A DNA stretch of 64,000 nucleotides from Ochrobactrum sp. RH2CCR150 (GTDB taxonomy: Bacteria > Pseudomonadota > Alphaproteobacteria > Rhizobiales > Rhizobiaceae): positions 434,001 through 498,000 of the forward strand of contig JACGXE010000002.1 in NCBI GenBank assembly GCA_014138095.1. Direction: 5' to 3'. Position 1 is the stretch's first letter; the number at the start of each line of letters is the position of its first letter. The notes beneath the pieces were generated by a model. That model was not told the origin of the DNA and ran no database searches. It saw only the letters and a program-made list of their open reading frames with translations. Positions 17,063 through 25,434 of this stretch are shown one piece after another. A program made the translations under genes and the position numbers.

Positions 17063-17662
17063 TCATGCGCCGTACGGTATCCAGATATTCCTGGTTTCTA
17101 TTGTGCGGCGTAGGTAGTCCCGGCCTTGTCCTTCGGCTTTGTTGAGCCAGTTAGGCAGCCGACCATTGTTGACCCATGTTGCTTTTCGATTGCCCTCGGA
17201 GGCTTTCTCAACCGCAGCACTGCCTTCGCGCGAGTCGAAATACCAGGCAGCTGCAACGTCATCGTGCTCGGCCAGTGTTTTAGCCAGAATATTGCGTTCA
17301 CAGCTGACTACACTGATCACGCCCTACGGTTCGTTCATAGCCAGTGTCACGTGACGCGACTTGGTGCAATGAATAAGCCCATCGAGTTTGCCGGTTTGCG
17401 CTGCATAATAGAATATGCGGGGCAGCGCGGTTTCAAATTCTTCTTCCGTTTTTTTCTCGCAGATGCTGGTGCTTTCCACCAGCCTTGCTACGAAATCCGT
17501 ACGGCGGGCAATGAGCACCACGGGGTCGCCTGCTCGCACTTTCATGCAGTCTCGATCAAGCAAATGGCCATGCAACGTGCTGTTGAAACGCATCTTGTCG
17601 TCTATGAGAGCAAGTACGGTAAAGTTCGCACGGCCCGCTTTGCATGCATGTCCGATTTCACG
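17063..17662 (-). pseudogene. Decayed aldehyde dehydrogenase (N- and C-terminal remnants)
   Basis: Two pieces lie in the same frame. Upstream piece: GDPVVLIARRTDFVARLVES, then ALPRIFYYAAQTGKLDG and HVTLAMNEP, the early part of an aldehyde dehydrogenase. Its next codon is TAG (17324-17326) where relatives have Trp (NEPWGVI). After the stop the frame continues GVISVV and jumps to AEHDDVAAAWYFDSREGSA, KATWVNNGRLPNW and YLRRTIETRNIWIPYG, the extreme C-terminus of the same family. The whole middle, with the catalytic Cys and Glu, is missing, and the start is gone too (TGA upstream near 17663). So this is a nonsense mutation plus a large internal deletion. Family identification is from recall of conserved ALDH segments. 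Confidence 0.75.
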
Positions 17663-17764
17663 TCAATCGTTTCGCGTTAGAGGTGATGACAACCAACGCT
17701 ATGGCGGATTTGCCAGAGGCAGGGCCTCTTTCGATGAGGCGAACTGCTCTTTTTAGATTTGAAT

Positions 17765-17792
17765 GAGCTTCAACGTTTTCTTGTTGAAGCTC
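17765..17792. terminator. Hairpin downstream of the Fe-alcohol dehydrogenase
   Basis: GAGCTTCAAC (17765-17774) and GTTGAAGCTC (17783-17792) form a perfect 10-bp stem with an 8-nt loop, about 45 bp beyond the stop of the leftward dehydrogenase gene. It would end the gamma-glutamyl operon before the decayed aldehyde dehydrogenase. Confidence 0.6.
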
Positions 17793-17837
17793 TTCGCCCT
17801 GTATCTGTTCCTCAATGTGTGAGGGTAACGCTTACTA

Positions 17838-19010
17838 CTAGCCGTTGCCAACGATGCTCTGCTCAAGAAGCTTAAGCGCATCCTTTTTGGTGAGCTCGGT
17901 CGGATTCCCGCCTGCAGTCGGATCGACAATTGCCATCTCGGCGATCAAATCCTTGCGCGCGTCGTCCATCTCCAGTCCCTTGATGAATTCCGGCAATGTG
18001 TTCGGCACGCCAAGGTCCTTGCGCAGCTTCACGATGGCAGCGACGAAACCGTCGAAACCGCCCGTGATGCCGAGATAATCCGCAAGACGCTCAATCCGCT
18101 TTTCGATAGCAGAGCGGTTGTGGTGCAGCACATAAGGCATGAAGACGGCATTGGTCATGCCGTGATGAGTGTCATACAGCGCGCCAATCGGGTGCGACAG
18201 CGAATGGATCGCGCCAAGCCCTTTTTGGAAGGCGGTTGCGCCCATCGCGGCAGCGGCCATCATATTGGCGCGGGCCTCGATGTTGTTGCCGTCGGCATAG
18301 GCCTTGGGCAGATTTTCGAATACGAGGCGGATGCCTTCAACCGCAATGCCATCCGCCATCGGGTGGAAGCCCGGTGCGCAATAGGCTTCAAGGCAATGCG
18401 CCAATGCATCCATGCCGGTGCCAGCCGTGATGAAAGGCGGCATGCCGGTGGAAAGTTCCGGATCGGCGATAACGGTAACCGGCAGCATTTTCGGGTGGAA
18501 AATGACCTTCTTCGTGTGGGTGGCTTCGTTGGTCAGCACGCCAGCACGGCCTACTTCGGAGCCTGTGCCTGCGGTGGTTGGAACGGCAATCACCGGCGCG
18601 ATGGCATTGCTGTCGGCGCGGGTCCACCAGTCGCCAATATCTTCGAAATCCCACACCGGACGCTTCTGGCCAGCCTGAAAGGCGATCAGCTTGCCAAGGT
18701 CGAGCGCCGAGCCGCCGCCAAAGGCGATGACGCCGTCATGCTTGCCATCCTGGAAAACCTTGACGCCCGCATAGAGATTGCTCTCGACCGGATTGGGCTT
18801 CACATCGGAAAAGACCCCATACTTGACATCTGCCGCATCGAGAATGGCCAGCGTGGACGCGACCACGGGAAGTTTCGCCAGACCCGGATCGGTGACGAAA
18901 AGCGGACGCGCAATGCCTGCCGCCTTGAGAACGGCTGGTAGTTCCTTGATGCGGCCCGGTCCGAAAAGAACGGTGGTCGGGAAGTTCCATTTAGCGGTCA
19001 GTGTCGTCAT
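17838..19010 (-). CDS. Iron-containing alcohol dehydrogenase
   Basis: 390 residues from the ATG at 19010 (an upstream TTG at 19025 is less likely). Group III Fe-ADH features: FGPGRIKELP, GGGSALDLGK nucleotide loop, PTTAGTGSEV, and metal-binding His residues in GMDALAHCLEAY and GLGAIHSLSHPIGALYDTHHG. It oxidises an alcohol to an aldehyde with NAD(P). It is the last gene of a leftward set that also holds an aldehyde dehydrogenase and a glutamine-synthetase-like ligase, so the likely substrate is an amino alcohol or its gamma-glutamyl derivative. Confidence 0.92.
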   Translation of the reverse strand: MTTLTAKWNFPTTVLFGPGRIKELPAVLKAAGIARPLFVTDPGLAKLPVVASTLAILDAADVKYGVFSDVKPNPVESNLYAGVKVFQDGKHDGVIAFGGGSALDLGKLIAFQAGQKRPVWDFEDIGDWWTRADSNAIAPVIAVPTTAGTGSEVGRAGVLTNEATHTKKVIFHPKMLPVTVIADPELSTGMPPFITAGTGMDALAHCLEAYCAPGFHPMADGIAVEGIRLVFENLPKAYADGNNIEARANMMAAAAMGATAFQKGLGAIHSLSHPIGALYDTHHGMTNAVFMPYVLHHNRSAIEKRIERLADYLGITGGFDGFVAAIVKLRKDLGVPNTLPEFIKGLEMDDARKDLIAEMAIVDPTAGGNPTELTKKDALKLLEQSIVGNG

Positions 19011-19048
19011 ATCGATTGCTTTCAAAGTGGGGCAGAACAGGGATCAGA

Positions 19049-20434
19049 TCAGATTTTTTCACGCAGGTGGAAGGATTTCGGCCGGGTCAGATTGCCGTAG
19101 CCAATCGGCGAAAGGGACGCGCCCTTGCCGGTATCCTTGACACCCGTCCAGACAAGTCCGGGATCGAGATAATCGCAGCGGTTCATGAAAACCGTGCCCG
19201 TTTCAATGCGGTCACCGAGCGCTGCAGCCCGGTCGGTGTCCTTGGTCCACAGTGAAGCGGTCAGTCCATAGATGCTGTCATTCATCAGGGCGAGCGCTTC
19301 CTGATCGTTGCGCACTTTCATGATGCCGACAATAGGGCCGAAACTCTCTTCGCGCATGACGCTCATCTGGTGATCAACATGGGTGAGCACTTCCGGCGCG
19401 ATATAAGGCGAGCCGGCCACATCATGATCGACCTTCATGTTCACATGTGCCTTGGCGCCCTTGCGCAGCGCTTCGGCCTTCTGCTCGCGGATGAGATCGG
19501 CGAAACGCGCCTGCGCCATCGGCCCAAGCGTCGTGCCAGCATCGAGCGGATTGCCGACAACATATTGGCGCGTCAGATCGATGAAGCCGTCGACAAAGCG
19601 ATCATAGACATCTTCATGCACATAGATGCGTTCGATGCCGCAGCAACATTGACCCGAATTGAAGTAAGCGCCATCGACCAGATTGGCCACGGCATGGTCC
19701 AGATTGACGTCCGGCAGGACATAGGCGGGGTCCTTGCCGCCAAGTTCCAGCCCCATCGTCATGAAGGTGCCTGCGGCTGCCTTTTCAATGGCTCGTCCGC
19801 CGCCGACCGATCCGGTGAAATTCACATGGTCGACCGTGCCCGAACCCAGCAGTTTTTCGGTGGATGCATGATCCAGAACGACATTCTGGAAGACACCCTT
19901 GGGCAGCCCGGCCTTCTCGAAAGCCTGTGCGAAGCGTTCGCCAGCCAGAAGCGTCTGCGTTGCATGTTTGAGGATAACGCTGTTGCCTGCCATCAGGGCC
20001 GGAATGATGGTGTTGACGGCGGTGAGATACGGATAGTTCCACGGCGCAATCACCAGCACGACGCCAAGCGGCACATGTTTGACATAGCGGCGGAAGCCGT
20101 CTTTCGGCGCTGGGAGATAAGGTTCCAGCGCTTCCCCGGCAATGTCGATCATGTGCTGGCCGCGTTCTTGTACGCCGCCATTTTCTCCGCCGTAACGGGT
20201 TGGACGCCCCATCTGCCATGCAATCTCCGGCACGATTTCGTCCTGCATGGCGGCAAGCGCTGCAAGCGCAGCGCGGCAATAACGCGCCCGCTCCGTTATG
20301 CTCAATTCGGCCCAGGCAAGTTGTGCCGCGCGCGCGGCAGCAACCGTAGACTGGATGGCGGTTTCACTCAAAAATGGGCGCTCGGCATAGACCGAACCGT
20401 CGATAGGCGAGATAATCTTGGCGGTGCCGCTCAT
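19049..20434 (-). CDS. NAD(P)-dependent aldehyde dehydrogenase
   Basis: 461 residues. Rossmann segment VLVIAPWNYPYLTAVNTI, GSVGGGRAIEKAA, catalytic Glu in LELGGKDPAYVL, catalytic Cys in FNSGQCCCGIERIYV, and late EESFGPIVGIMKV. Length and motifs fit succinate-semialdehyde/aminoaldehyde-type ALDHs. It should oxidise the aldehyde made by the adjacent Fe-ADH. It lies 38 bp upstream of that gene and 39 bp downstream of the glutamine-synthetase-like gene in the same operon. Confidence 0.93.
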   Translation of the reverse strand: MSGTAKIISPIDGSVYAERPFLSETAIQSTVAAARAAQLAWAELSITERARYCRAALAALAAMQDEIVPEIAWQMGRPTRYGGENGGVQERGQHMIDIAGEALEPYLPAPKDGFRRYVKHVPLGVVLVIAPWNYPYLTAVNTIIPALMAGNSVILKHATQTLLAGERFAQAFEKAGLPKGVFQNVVLDHASTEKLLGSGTVDHVNFTGSVGGGRAIEKAAAGTFMTMGLELGGKDPAYVLPDVNLDHAVANLVDGAYFNSGQCCCGIERIYVHEDVYDRFVDGFIDLTRQYVVGNPLDAGTTLGPMAQARFADLIREQKAEALRKGAKAHVNMKVDHDVAGSPYIAPEVLTHVDHQMSVMREESFGPIVGIMKVRNDQEALALMNDSIYGLTASLWTKDTDRAAALGDRIETGTVFMNRCDYLDPGLVWTGVKDTGKGASLSPIGYGNLTRPKSFHLREKI

Positions 20435-20473
20435 CGGGCATGTCCTTCATATGTCATTCTAGATGGTGGCCGG

Positions 20474-21856
20474 TCAGTAGCGCTCGAAACCACGATGCAG
20501 TTCCCAATCGGTGACGCGGCGGTCATATTCGATCTGCTCCCAATGGGCAGTGTGGACATAATGGCTGACCACTTCCTCACCGAGCGCCTCTTTCAGGAAA
20601 GACGAGTTTTTGAGAGCAAGGGCGGCTTCGCGCAGCGTGTAGGGAATTTCCTTCAGCTTCACCGCGCCATAGGCATCGCCCACGAAAGGTTCTTCCAGTT
20701 CAAGCTTCTCGTCAACGCCCTGAAGCCCGGCGGCGATCAGCGCTGCGAAGGCGAGATAAGGATTGAGGTCGGCCCCGCCGATACGGCATTCAATGCGGAT
20801 CGCCTTGGTGCCTTCGCCGCAGAGACGGAAGCCCGCCGTGCGGTTGTCTTCGCTCCATGTGATCTTGGTCGGCGCAAAGGTGCCTGCCTGAAAGCGCTTG
20901 TAGGAATTGATGTAAGGCGCGAGAAAATAGGTGTAGTCGGTCGCATATTTCAGCTGGCCCGCCACCCATGACCGCATCAGTGGAGTCATCGTATGTGGCG
21001 CCTTCGGGTCGAAGAACAGCGATTCCTTGCCGTCGGCGCTCCAGATCGAATTGTGCACATGGCTGGAACTGCCAGCCTTGCCGTAATCATATTTCGCCAT
21101 GAAGGTGATGCACTTGCCGTGCTGTTCGGCAATGTCCTTCATCGCGGTCTTCATGATCACATGCCGGTCGGCCATTTCCAGCGCCTCGGCATAACGCACA
21201 TTCAGTTCTTCCTGACCCGGCCCCCATTCGCCCTTCGAATTCTCGACGGGAATGCCTGCCGCAGCCAGTTGATTGCGCATGGCGCGCAGAACCGGCTCTT
21301 CCTTGGTGGTGAGGTGGATTACATAGTCCTGCACGTAGGGCGAGGCTGTTTCCATGGCCTGCCAGTGCTTGTTGCGGGCCGTCCTGTAGGTCTCGTCGAA
21401 AATATAGAATTCCAGCTCGGATGCGAAATAGGCGCGATAGCCGCGCTCATGCAGGCGGGCGAGCTGCTTTTTCAAAATAGCGCGTGGCGAATGGGCCAGA
21501 TCGTGATGGTGGTGATCCTGCACGTCGCAAAGGATGATGGCGGTCTTTTCCAGCCATGGCGCAAGCCGGATGGTGGAAAGGTCGGGCTTCATGACGAAGT
21601 CGCCGTAACCCTTGTCCCAGCTTGCGGCCTCGTAGCCCGGCACCGGTTCCATGTCGATGTCGTCGGCAAGGAGATAGTTGCAGCCATGGGTTTCATCATA
21701 GGCGGATTCCACGAAGAACGGCGCATAGAAGCGCTTGCCGATCAGGCGCCCCTGCATATCCACGATGCAGGCGAGAACCGTATCGATATCTCCGGCGGAA
21801 ACGGCTTTCTTGAGTTCTTCAAACGATAGGGATCCAGCCATTCTTGTGCTCTCCAA
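20474..21856 (-). CDS. Glutamine-synthetase-family ligase (probable gamma-glutamyl-amine synthetase, PuuA/IpuC type)
   Basis: 460 residues. GS catalytic features are present: ASELEFYIFDE, GPGQEELNVRYA, HGKCITFMAKYD, GSSSHVHNSIW, FAPTKITWSEDNRTAGFRLC and IECRIGGADLNPYLAFAALI. True GlnA proteins are regulated by adenylylation near the C-terminus (NLYDLPPE motif); that motif is not seen here, and the operon partners (amine permease, alcohol and aldehyde dehydrogenases, amidohydrolase) point to glutamylation of an amine rather than ammonia assimilation. Known relatives act on putrescine, isopropylamine or ethanolamine. Which amine is used here is inference. Confidence 0.88.
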   Translation of the reverse strand: MESTRMAGSLSFEELKKAVSAGDIDTVLACIVDMQGRLIGKRFYAPFFVESAYDETHGCNYLLADDIDMEPVPGYEAASWDKGYGDFVMKPDLSTIRLAPWLEKTAIILCDVQDHHHHDLAHSPRAILKKQLARLHERGYRAYFASELEFYIFDETYRTARNKHWQAMETASPYVQDYVIHLTTKEEPVLRAMRNQLAAAGIPVENSKGEWGPGQEELNVRYAEALEMADRHVIMKTAMKDIAEQHGKCITFMAKYDYGKAGSSSHVHNSIWSADGKESLFFDPKAPHTMTPLMRSWVAGQLKYATDYTYFLAPYINSYKRFQAGTFAPTKITWSEDNRTAGFRLCGEGTKAIRIECRIGGADLNPYLAFAALIAAGLQGVDEKLELEEPFVGDAYGAVKLKEIPYTLREAALALKNSSFLKEALGEEVVSHYVHTAHWEQIEYDRRVTDWELHRGFERY

Positions 21857-21872
21857 AAATTATCCGATGGGA

Positions 21873-21901
21873 AACTCTGGCCGGATGAACCGGCCAGAGT
21901 T
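21873..21901 (-). terminator. Intra-operon hairpin between permease and ligase genes
   Basis: AACTCTGGCCGG (21873-21884) and CCGGCCAGAGTT (21890-21901) form a 12-bp perfect stem with a 5-nt loop, in the gap between the permease stop and the ligase start. There is no T-run on the leftward transcript, so it may act as a partial terminator or protect the permease mRNA end. Confidence 0.6.
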
Positions 21902-21906
21902 GCTGG

Positions 21907-23466
21907 TTAGTGGGCAGTTTCGCCGACGGCCCGTTCTGCGGCTGCGATTTCAGCCGCACGCTTGGCGATCCGGTCGCCGACAGGCGGGCCCTGGAAGCGC
22001 TTGTTCTCGACGGTTACCCATAGAACACCGGCAAGCAGGACGAAGCCGACGACAATCCAAAGCACCTTGTCGTTTGGCGGTTGCACGGCGATGTAGAAGA
22101 TCACTGCCGTGCCGACGACCGACAGGAATGTCACCAGCTTGTAGAGGCCGCCCGACATCGCCCACGGTCCCGGGTGAGGCCATTTTGGCGTGCCATAGGC
22201 GAAGATTGCCAGCACGAGCGGAATGGTGAAGGACAGGAACAGGAAGACGAGCGTCGAGTTGACGACAATGGTGTAGAGATTGGTGCCGCCAATGGAGACG
22301 AACTGCGCCGCGAAAACATAGATGATTTCGAGGAAGGCAGCAGTCCAGATCGCAGCAACCGGCGTGCGGTATTTCGGCGAAACGCTGGCAAGCGTCTTGG
22401 AGCCGATCGGCATGCCGTCATCGCGAGAGAAGGCAAACAACATGCGCGATGCGGACGTAACCGTCGCCAGACCGCAGAGAAGCTGCGTGATGACGATGGC
22501 GAAATAGATCACATTCTTCAGCGGTCCGGGCAGGATGGCGTCCATTGTGCCGAAGAACATGCCCCAGCCTTGTGCGGCTGCTGCATTCATGTCCGGGATC
22601 GCCAGCGTGATGGCGCAGATCATGATCCAGCCGACGAGCGAAGACCAGAACACTGCCGATACGATACCGCGCGGAACCGTATGAGCCGCCTTGATGGTTT
22701 CCTCGGATGTATGCGCCGAGGCGTCGTAACCGGTAATCGTATAGACCGGCAGCAACAGGCAGAGCAGGAACAGGTAGCCCATATTGTCGCTTTGCGGGAA
22801 GACTTCGCCGCCTGCCGCACCGGAATAGTTGGTGAAGGTCCACAACCGCGAAAAATCCAGCGCCGGCGCATAGACCAGACAGCCGATAACCAGAACGGCG
22901 GTGGTGACGAAGATGATATAGCCCGAAATGTCGGTCAGGAATGTCGTGACCTTGATGCCGAGATGGTTGAACAGGGCCTGCCCGATGGTGATGATCGTGA
23001 CGAAGAGCACGATATGCCCGGCCGAGGTATCCATGCCGATAAGGTGGCCGAACGTCCCCTGAAAGAAAAAGGCCGTGCCGATATTGATCGCGCCCAGAAC
23101 GGTGATCAGCCCGAGCAGGTTGAGCCATGCGGTCAGCCAGCCGGTGAAACGGTTACCGAGAATGGACGCCCAGTGATAGAGGCCGCCAGCGGTCGGGAAG
23201 GCCGAAGCGATCTGCGCCATCGACAGGGCGAACATACCGGAAATCAGACAGCCGACAATCCAGCCAATACCTGCGCCAGCGCCGCCTACAGAAGAAATGG
23301 CCTGCGCGAAGGAGTTGATACCGCCAGACAGGATACAGATGATAGAAAATGAAATTGCGAAGTTCGAAAATCGGCTCATGGAACGCTGCAATTCCTGAGC
23401 GTAACCCATGCCATGCAGGACTTTGATGTCCTCGCTTTTATCTTTATCGGAGTAATCTGAGCTCAT
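21907..23466 (-). CDS. APC-family amino acid/amine permease
   Basis: 519 residues with about 12 hydrophobic spans. The N-terminal part has HGMGYAQELQRSMSRFSNFA and ISFSIICILSGGINSFAQA, typical of the amino-acid/choline/GABA transporter branch of the APC superfamily; TGYDASAHTSEETIKA is the conserved cytoplasmic loop. It would import the amine handled by the ligase downstream. It is the second gene of the leftward operon, 81 bp after the amidohydrolase-like gene. Confidence 0.9.
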   Translation of the reverse strand: MSSDYSDKDKSEDIKVLHGMGYAQELQRSMSRFSNFAISFSIICILSGGINSFAQAISSVGGAGAGIGWIVGCLISGMFALSMAQIASAFPTAGGLYHWASILGNRFTGWLTAWLNLLGLITVLGAINIGTAFFFQGTFGHLIGMDTSAGHIVLFVTIITIGQALFNHLGIKVTTFLTDISGYIIFVTTAVLVIGCLVYAPALDFSRLWTFTNYSGAAGGEVFPQSDNMGYLFLLCLLLPVYTITGYDASAHTSEETIKAAHTVPRGIVSAVFWSSLVGWIMICAITLAIPDMNAAAAQGWGMFFGTMDAILPGPLKNVIYFAIVITQLLCGLATVTSASRMLFAFSRDDGMPIGSKTLASVSPKYRTPVAAIWTAAFLEIIYVFAAQFVSIGGTNLYTIVVNSTLVFLFLSFTIPLVLAIFAYGTPKWPHPGPWAMSGGLYKLVTFLSVVGTAVIFYIAVQPPNDKVLWIVVGFVLLAGVLWVTVENKRFQGPPVGDRIAKRAAEIAAAERAVGETAH

Positions 23467-23547
23467 GGTTGTTCCCCTTTGATCTCTGCTCTCTACTCAC
23501 TCATGCGGATGGTACTTTCAGTCTTCTTCTCTTGTCATAAAACCTGA

Positions 23548-24309
23548 TCAGGCTTTCAGGTTGCGGAAGATTTCCGCAAGCCGCGAAGCCCATGCTGTCT
23601 GCGCCTTTGCATCAGCGATTTCGTTATTGCGGATTTCGATCATGGCGCAGGGCGCATTGCGCGGGCGCGCATGGCGCTCCAGCGTATAATAGACGCGGTC
23701 GGAAGGCGCGTAAGGCTCGTTAACGCCCACATTGAGCGCGGAATCCTGCTTCAACGCCGCAATCAATGGCGCGGCGATGCGTTCATCCGCGTCGTGAATA
23801 ATGCCGATCTGCCAGGGGCGGGCCACATCGCGATAGACCGGCGTAAACGAATGGATCGTGACGATCCATGATGGCAGGCCGCGTGCTGCGCGCGCCGCAA
23901 TCAGTTGTTCGATGCGCGCATGAAACGGACGATGCGACATGTCGATTCGCGCCGTGCGTTCAAGCGAGTTCAGTTCGTGATTGCCCGGAATGACCGTCAT
24001 TTCGCTGACCTCCGGAATGAGGTCCGGCGCGTCGAGCGGTCGATTGCAATCGATCAAAAGGCGCGACAGGCGCGACTCGACAAGCGGCGCATCAAGTGCC
24101 GCGCTCAGATGCCGTGCAACCTCAACCGCACCGGGGTCCCAGGCGATATGGGCGCTGAGGGCGTCCTCGCCCAGACCCAAACCGTCGAAACGTTCCGGCA
24201 CATGATTCGAAGCGTGTTCGCAAACGAAAAGCCAGGGGCTTTGCCCTGTTTCGTTGACGACAAAAACCGGCTCATGCGAAGCCGGGCGTTCCTCTCGCTC
24301 GTCCGCCAT
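23548..24309 (-). CDS. N-formylglutamate amidohydrolase family protein
   Basis: 253 residues. FGase family motifs: FVCEHASNHVP near residue 28, HIAWDPGAVEVARHL, LSRLLIDCNRP, and IHSFTPVYRDVARPW, with conserved Glu/His likely binding metal. Members hydrolyse amide bonds on glutamate derivatives (HutG type). No histidine-utilisation genes are nearby; instead it heads an operon with a gamma-glutamyl-ligase-like gene, so it may release glutamate from the final gamma-glutamyl product. It is divergent from the RpiR regulator. Confidence 0.85.
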   Translation of the reverse strand: MADEREERPASHEPVFVVNETGQSPWLFVCEHASNHVPERFDGLGLGEDALSAHIAWDPGAVEVARHLSAALDAPLVESRLSRLLIDCNRPLDAPDLIPEVSEMTVIPGNHELNSLERTARIDMSHRPFHARIEQLIAARAARGLPSWIVTIHSFTPVYRDVARPWQIGIIHDADERIAAPLIAALKQDSALNVGVNEPYAPSDRVYYTLERHARPRNAPCAMIEIRNNEIADAKAQTAWASRLAEIFRNLKA

Positions 24310-24327
24310 CTGTCTGTTCCCTGCGCT

Positions 24328-24341
24328 GTAACTTATGTTAC
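24328..24341. promoter_or_regulatory. GTAAC-N4-GTTAC palindrome, candidate RpiR operator
   Basis: GTAACTTATGTTAC lies 18 bp upstream of the leftward operon start in the divergent region shared with the RpiR regulator. The same half-sites recur downstream of the regulator gene at 25327-25341, and in weaker form at 25374-25388, which supports a specific binding role. Confidence 0.55.
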
Positions 24342-24448
24342 GTTTTTTGGATTTCTGCGCTATTGCGGATTATTTGATACGCCGTATGATAATTTGTCAA
24401 ATATAATTTGGCTCACAATTCACAACTGTTGTCGGGTCGAAACGTCGA

Positions 24449-25291
24449 ATGGAAAACGCCTTGTCGGAAAGCGCCAGCGTCGCAGAACGCATCAACGAAC
24501 GGATCGATACGATGCCCGCCGGAGAGCGGGCAGCAGCCCAGACATTGATCGCCAATTATCCGATGCTGGGGTTAAAGACGGTGGCCGAATTTTCCGCGCA
24601 GGCGGGGGTCAGCTCACCGACGATCCTGCGTTTCGTGAACCGGCTCGGTTTCCAGAACTATCCCGAGTTTCAGGCGCATCTGCAAAACGAACTTGCAGCG
24701 CAATTGCAGTCGCCGCACCATCGCAACGAAAACTCGGACAAAAGCCCGGATACTACCTATCCGGCAGTGGAACACACGCAGGAAAATATCCGTGAAACGT
24801 TCCGCCATCTTGGTGCCAAGCAGTTGCGGCAGGCGGTGGCAGCACTTTCAAACGCCAAGGGCAATATTTATCTGATCGGCGGTCGCTTCACCGACCCGAT
24901 CGCGCAATATATGACGGCGCATATGACGATCATCCGTCCGCATGTGTTTCATCTTGGCGGGCAAGAGAGTATCTGGCGCGACCGTTTGCTGGATATGGGC
25001 AAGCGCGACGTGCTCGTCGTTTTCGACATTCGTCGCTATCAGGACAGTCTCCTGAAGCTTGCGGAAAAGGCGCGGGCGCGAGGCGTGGAGGTCATTCTTG
25101 TGACCGACCAGTGGCTGTCGCCAATTGCCCGTGTTGCGCGCCACGTGCTGGCTGGCCGTACGGCTGTACCCTCCGCATGGGATTCGTCGGCGGCCCTGTT
25201 CGTACTGGCCGAAACCCTCATTCGCGAAATGACGCGGATGCTGGAAAAGGACAGCGCCGCACGCATTGCCGAACTGGAAGGATTGCGCTGA
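24449..25291 (+). CDS. MurR/RpiR-family transcriptional regulator
   Basis: 280 residues. N-terminal HTH_6 (ERINERIDTMPAGERAAAQT, VAEFSAQAGVSSPTILRFV) and C-terminal SIS domain (GNIYLIGGRFTDPIAQYM, DRLLDMGKRDVLVVFDIRRY). The family senses phosphosugars or related ligands. Divergent placement next to the amidohydrolase/permease/ligase operon makes it the likely repressor or activator of that operon. The intergenic region holds a GTAAC palindrome near the leftward start. Confidence 0.9.
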   Translation: MENALSESASVAERINERIDTMPAGERAAAQTLIANYPMLGLKTVAEFSAQAGVSSPTILRFVNRLGFQNYPEFQAHLQNELAAQLQSPHHRNENSDKSPDTTYPAVEHTQENIRETFRHLGAKQLRQAVAALSNAKGNIYLIGGRFTDPIAQYMTAHMTIIRPHVFHLGGQESIWRDRLLDMGKRDVLVVFDIRRYQDSLLKLAEKARARGVEVILVTDQWLSPIARVARHVLAGRTAVPSAWDSSAALFVLAETLIREMTRMLEKDSAARIAELEGLR

Positions 25292-25326
25292 TTTTGCTGA
25301 AACAGCGTTCAACTCGTTTCAAAAGT

Positions 25327-25341
25327 GTAACTTTACGTTAC
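25327..25341. promoter_or_regulatory. GTAAC-N5-GTTAC palindrome
   Basis: GTAACTTTACGTTAC lies between the RpiR gene and the membrane protein gene at 25435. A weaker copy, CTAAC-N5-GTTAG, is at 25374-25388. The spacer differs by one from the copy at 24328, so identity as one operator class is tentative. Confidence 0.5.
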
Positions 25342-25434
25342 TGGGTAGTCGAGAAAATCTATTTAAGTCATTGCTAACGTTGCGTTAGGTTCTGGTTCCT
25401 CCCAACCAGAAAATATCCAGAAATTATTAGCAAC

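Noticed and set aside
17126..17680. 184-codon plus-strand frame over the decayed aldehyde dehydrogenase
   Set aside because: The minus strand still shows aldehyde dehydrogenase sequence; the plus frame is open only because it is antisense.
19370..20971. 533-codon plus-strand frame across the aldehyde dehydrogenase and GS-like genes
   Set aside because: Shadow of two well-supported minus-strand genes; spans their intergenic gap and has no family features.
22081..23352. 423-codon plus-strand frame opposite the APC permease
   Set aside because: Hydrophilic mirror of a membrane protein with clear spans; not a gene.
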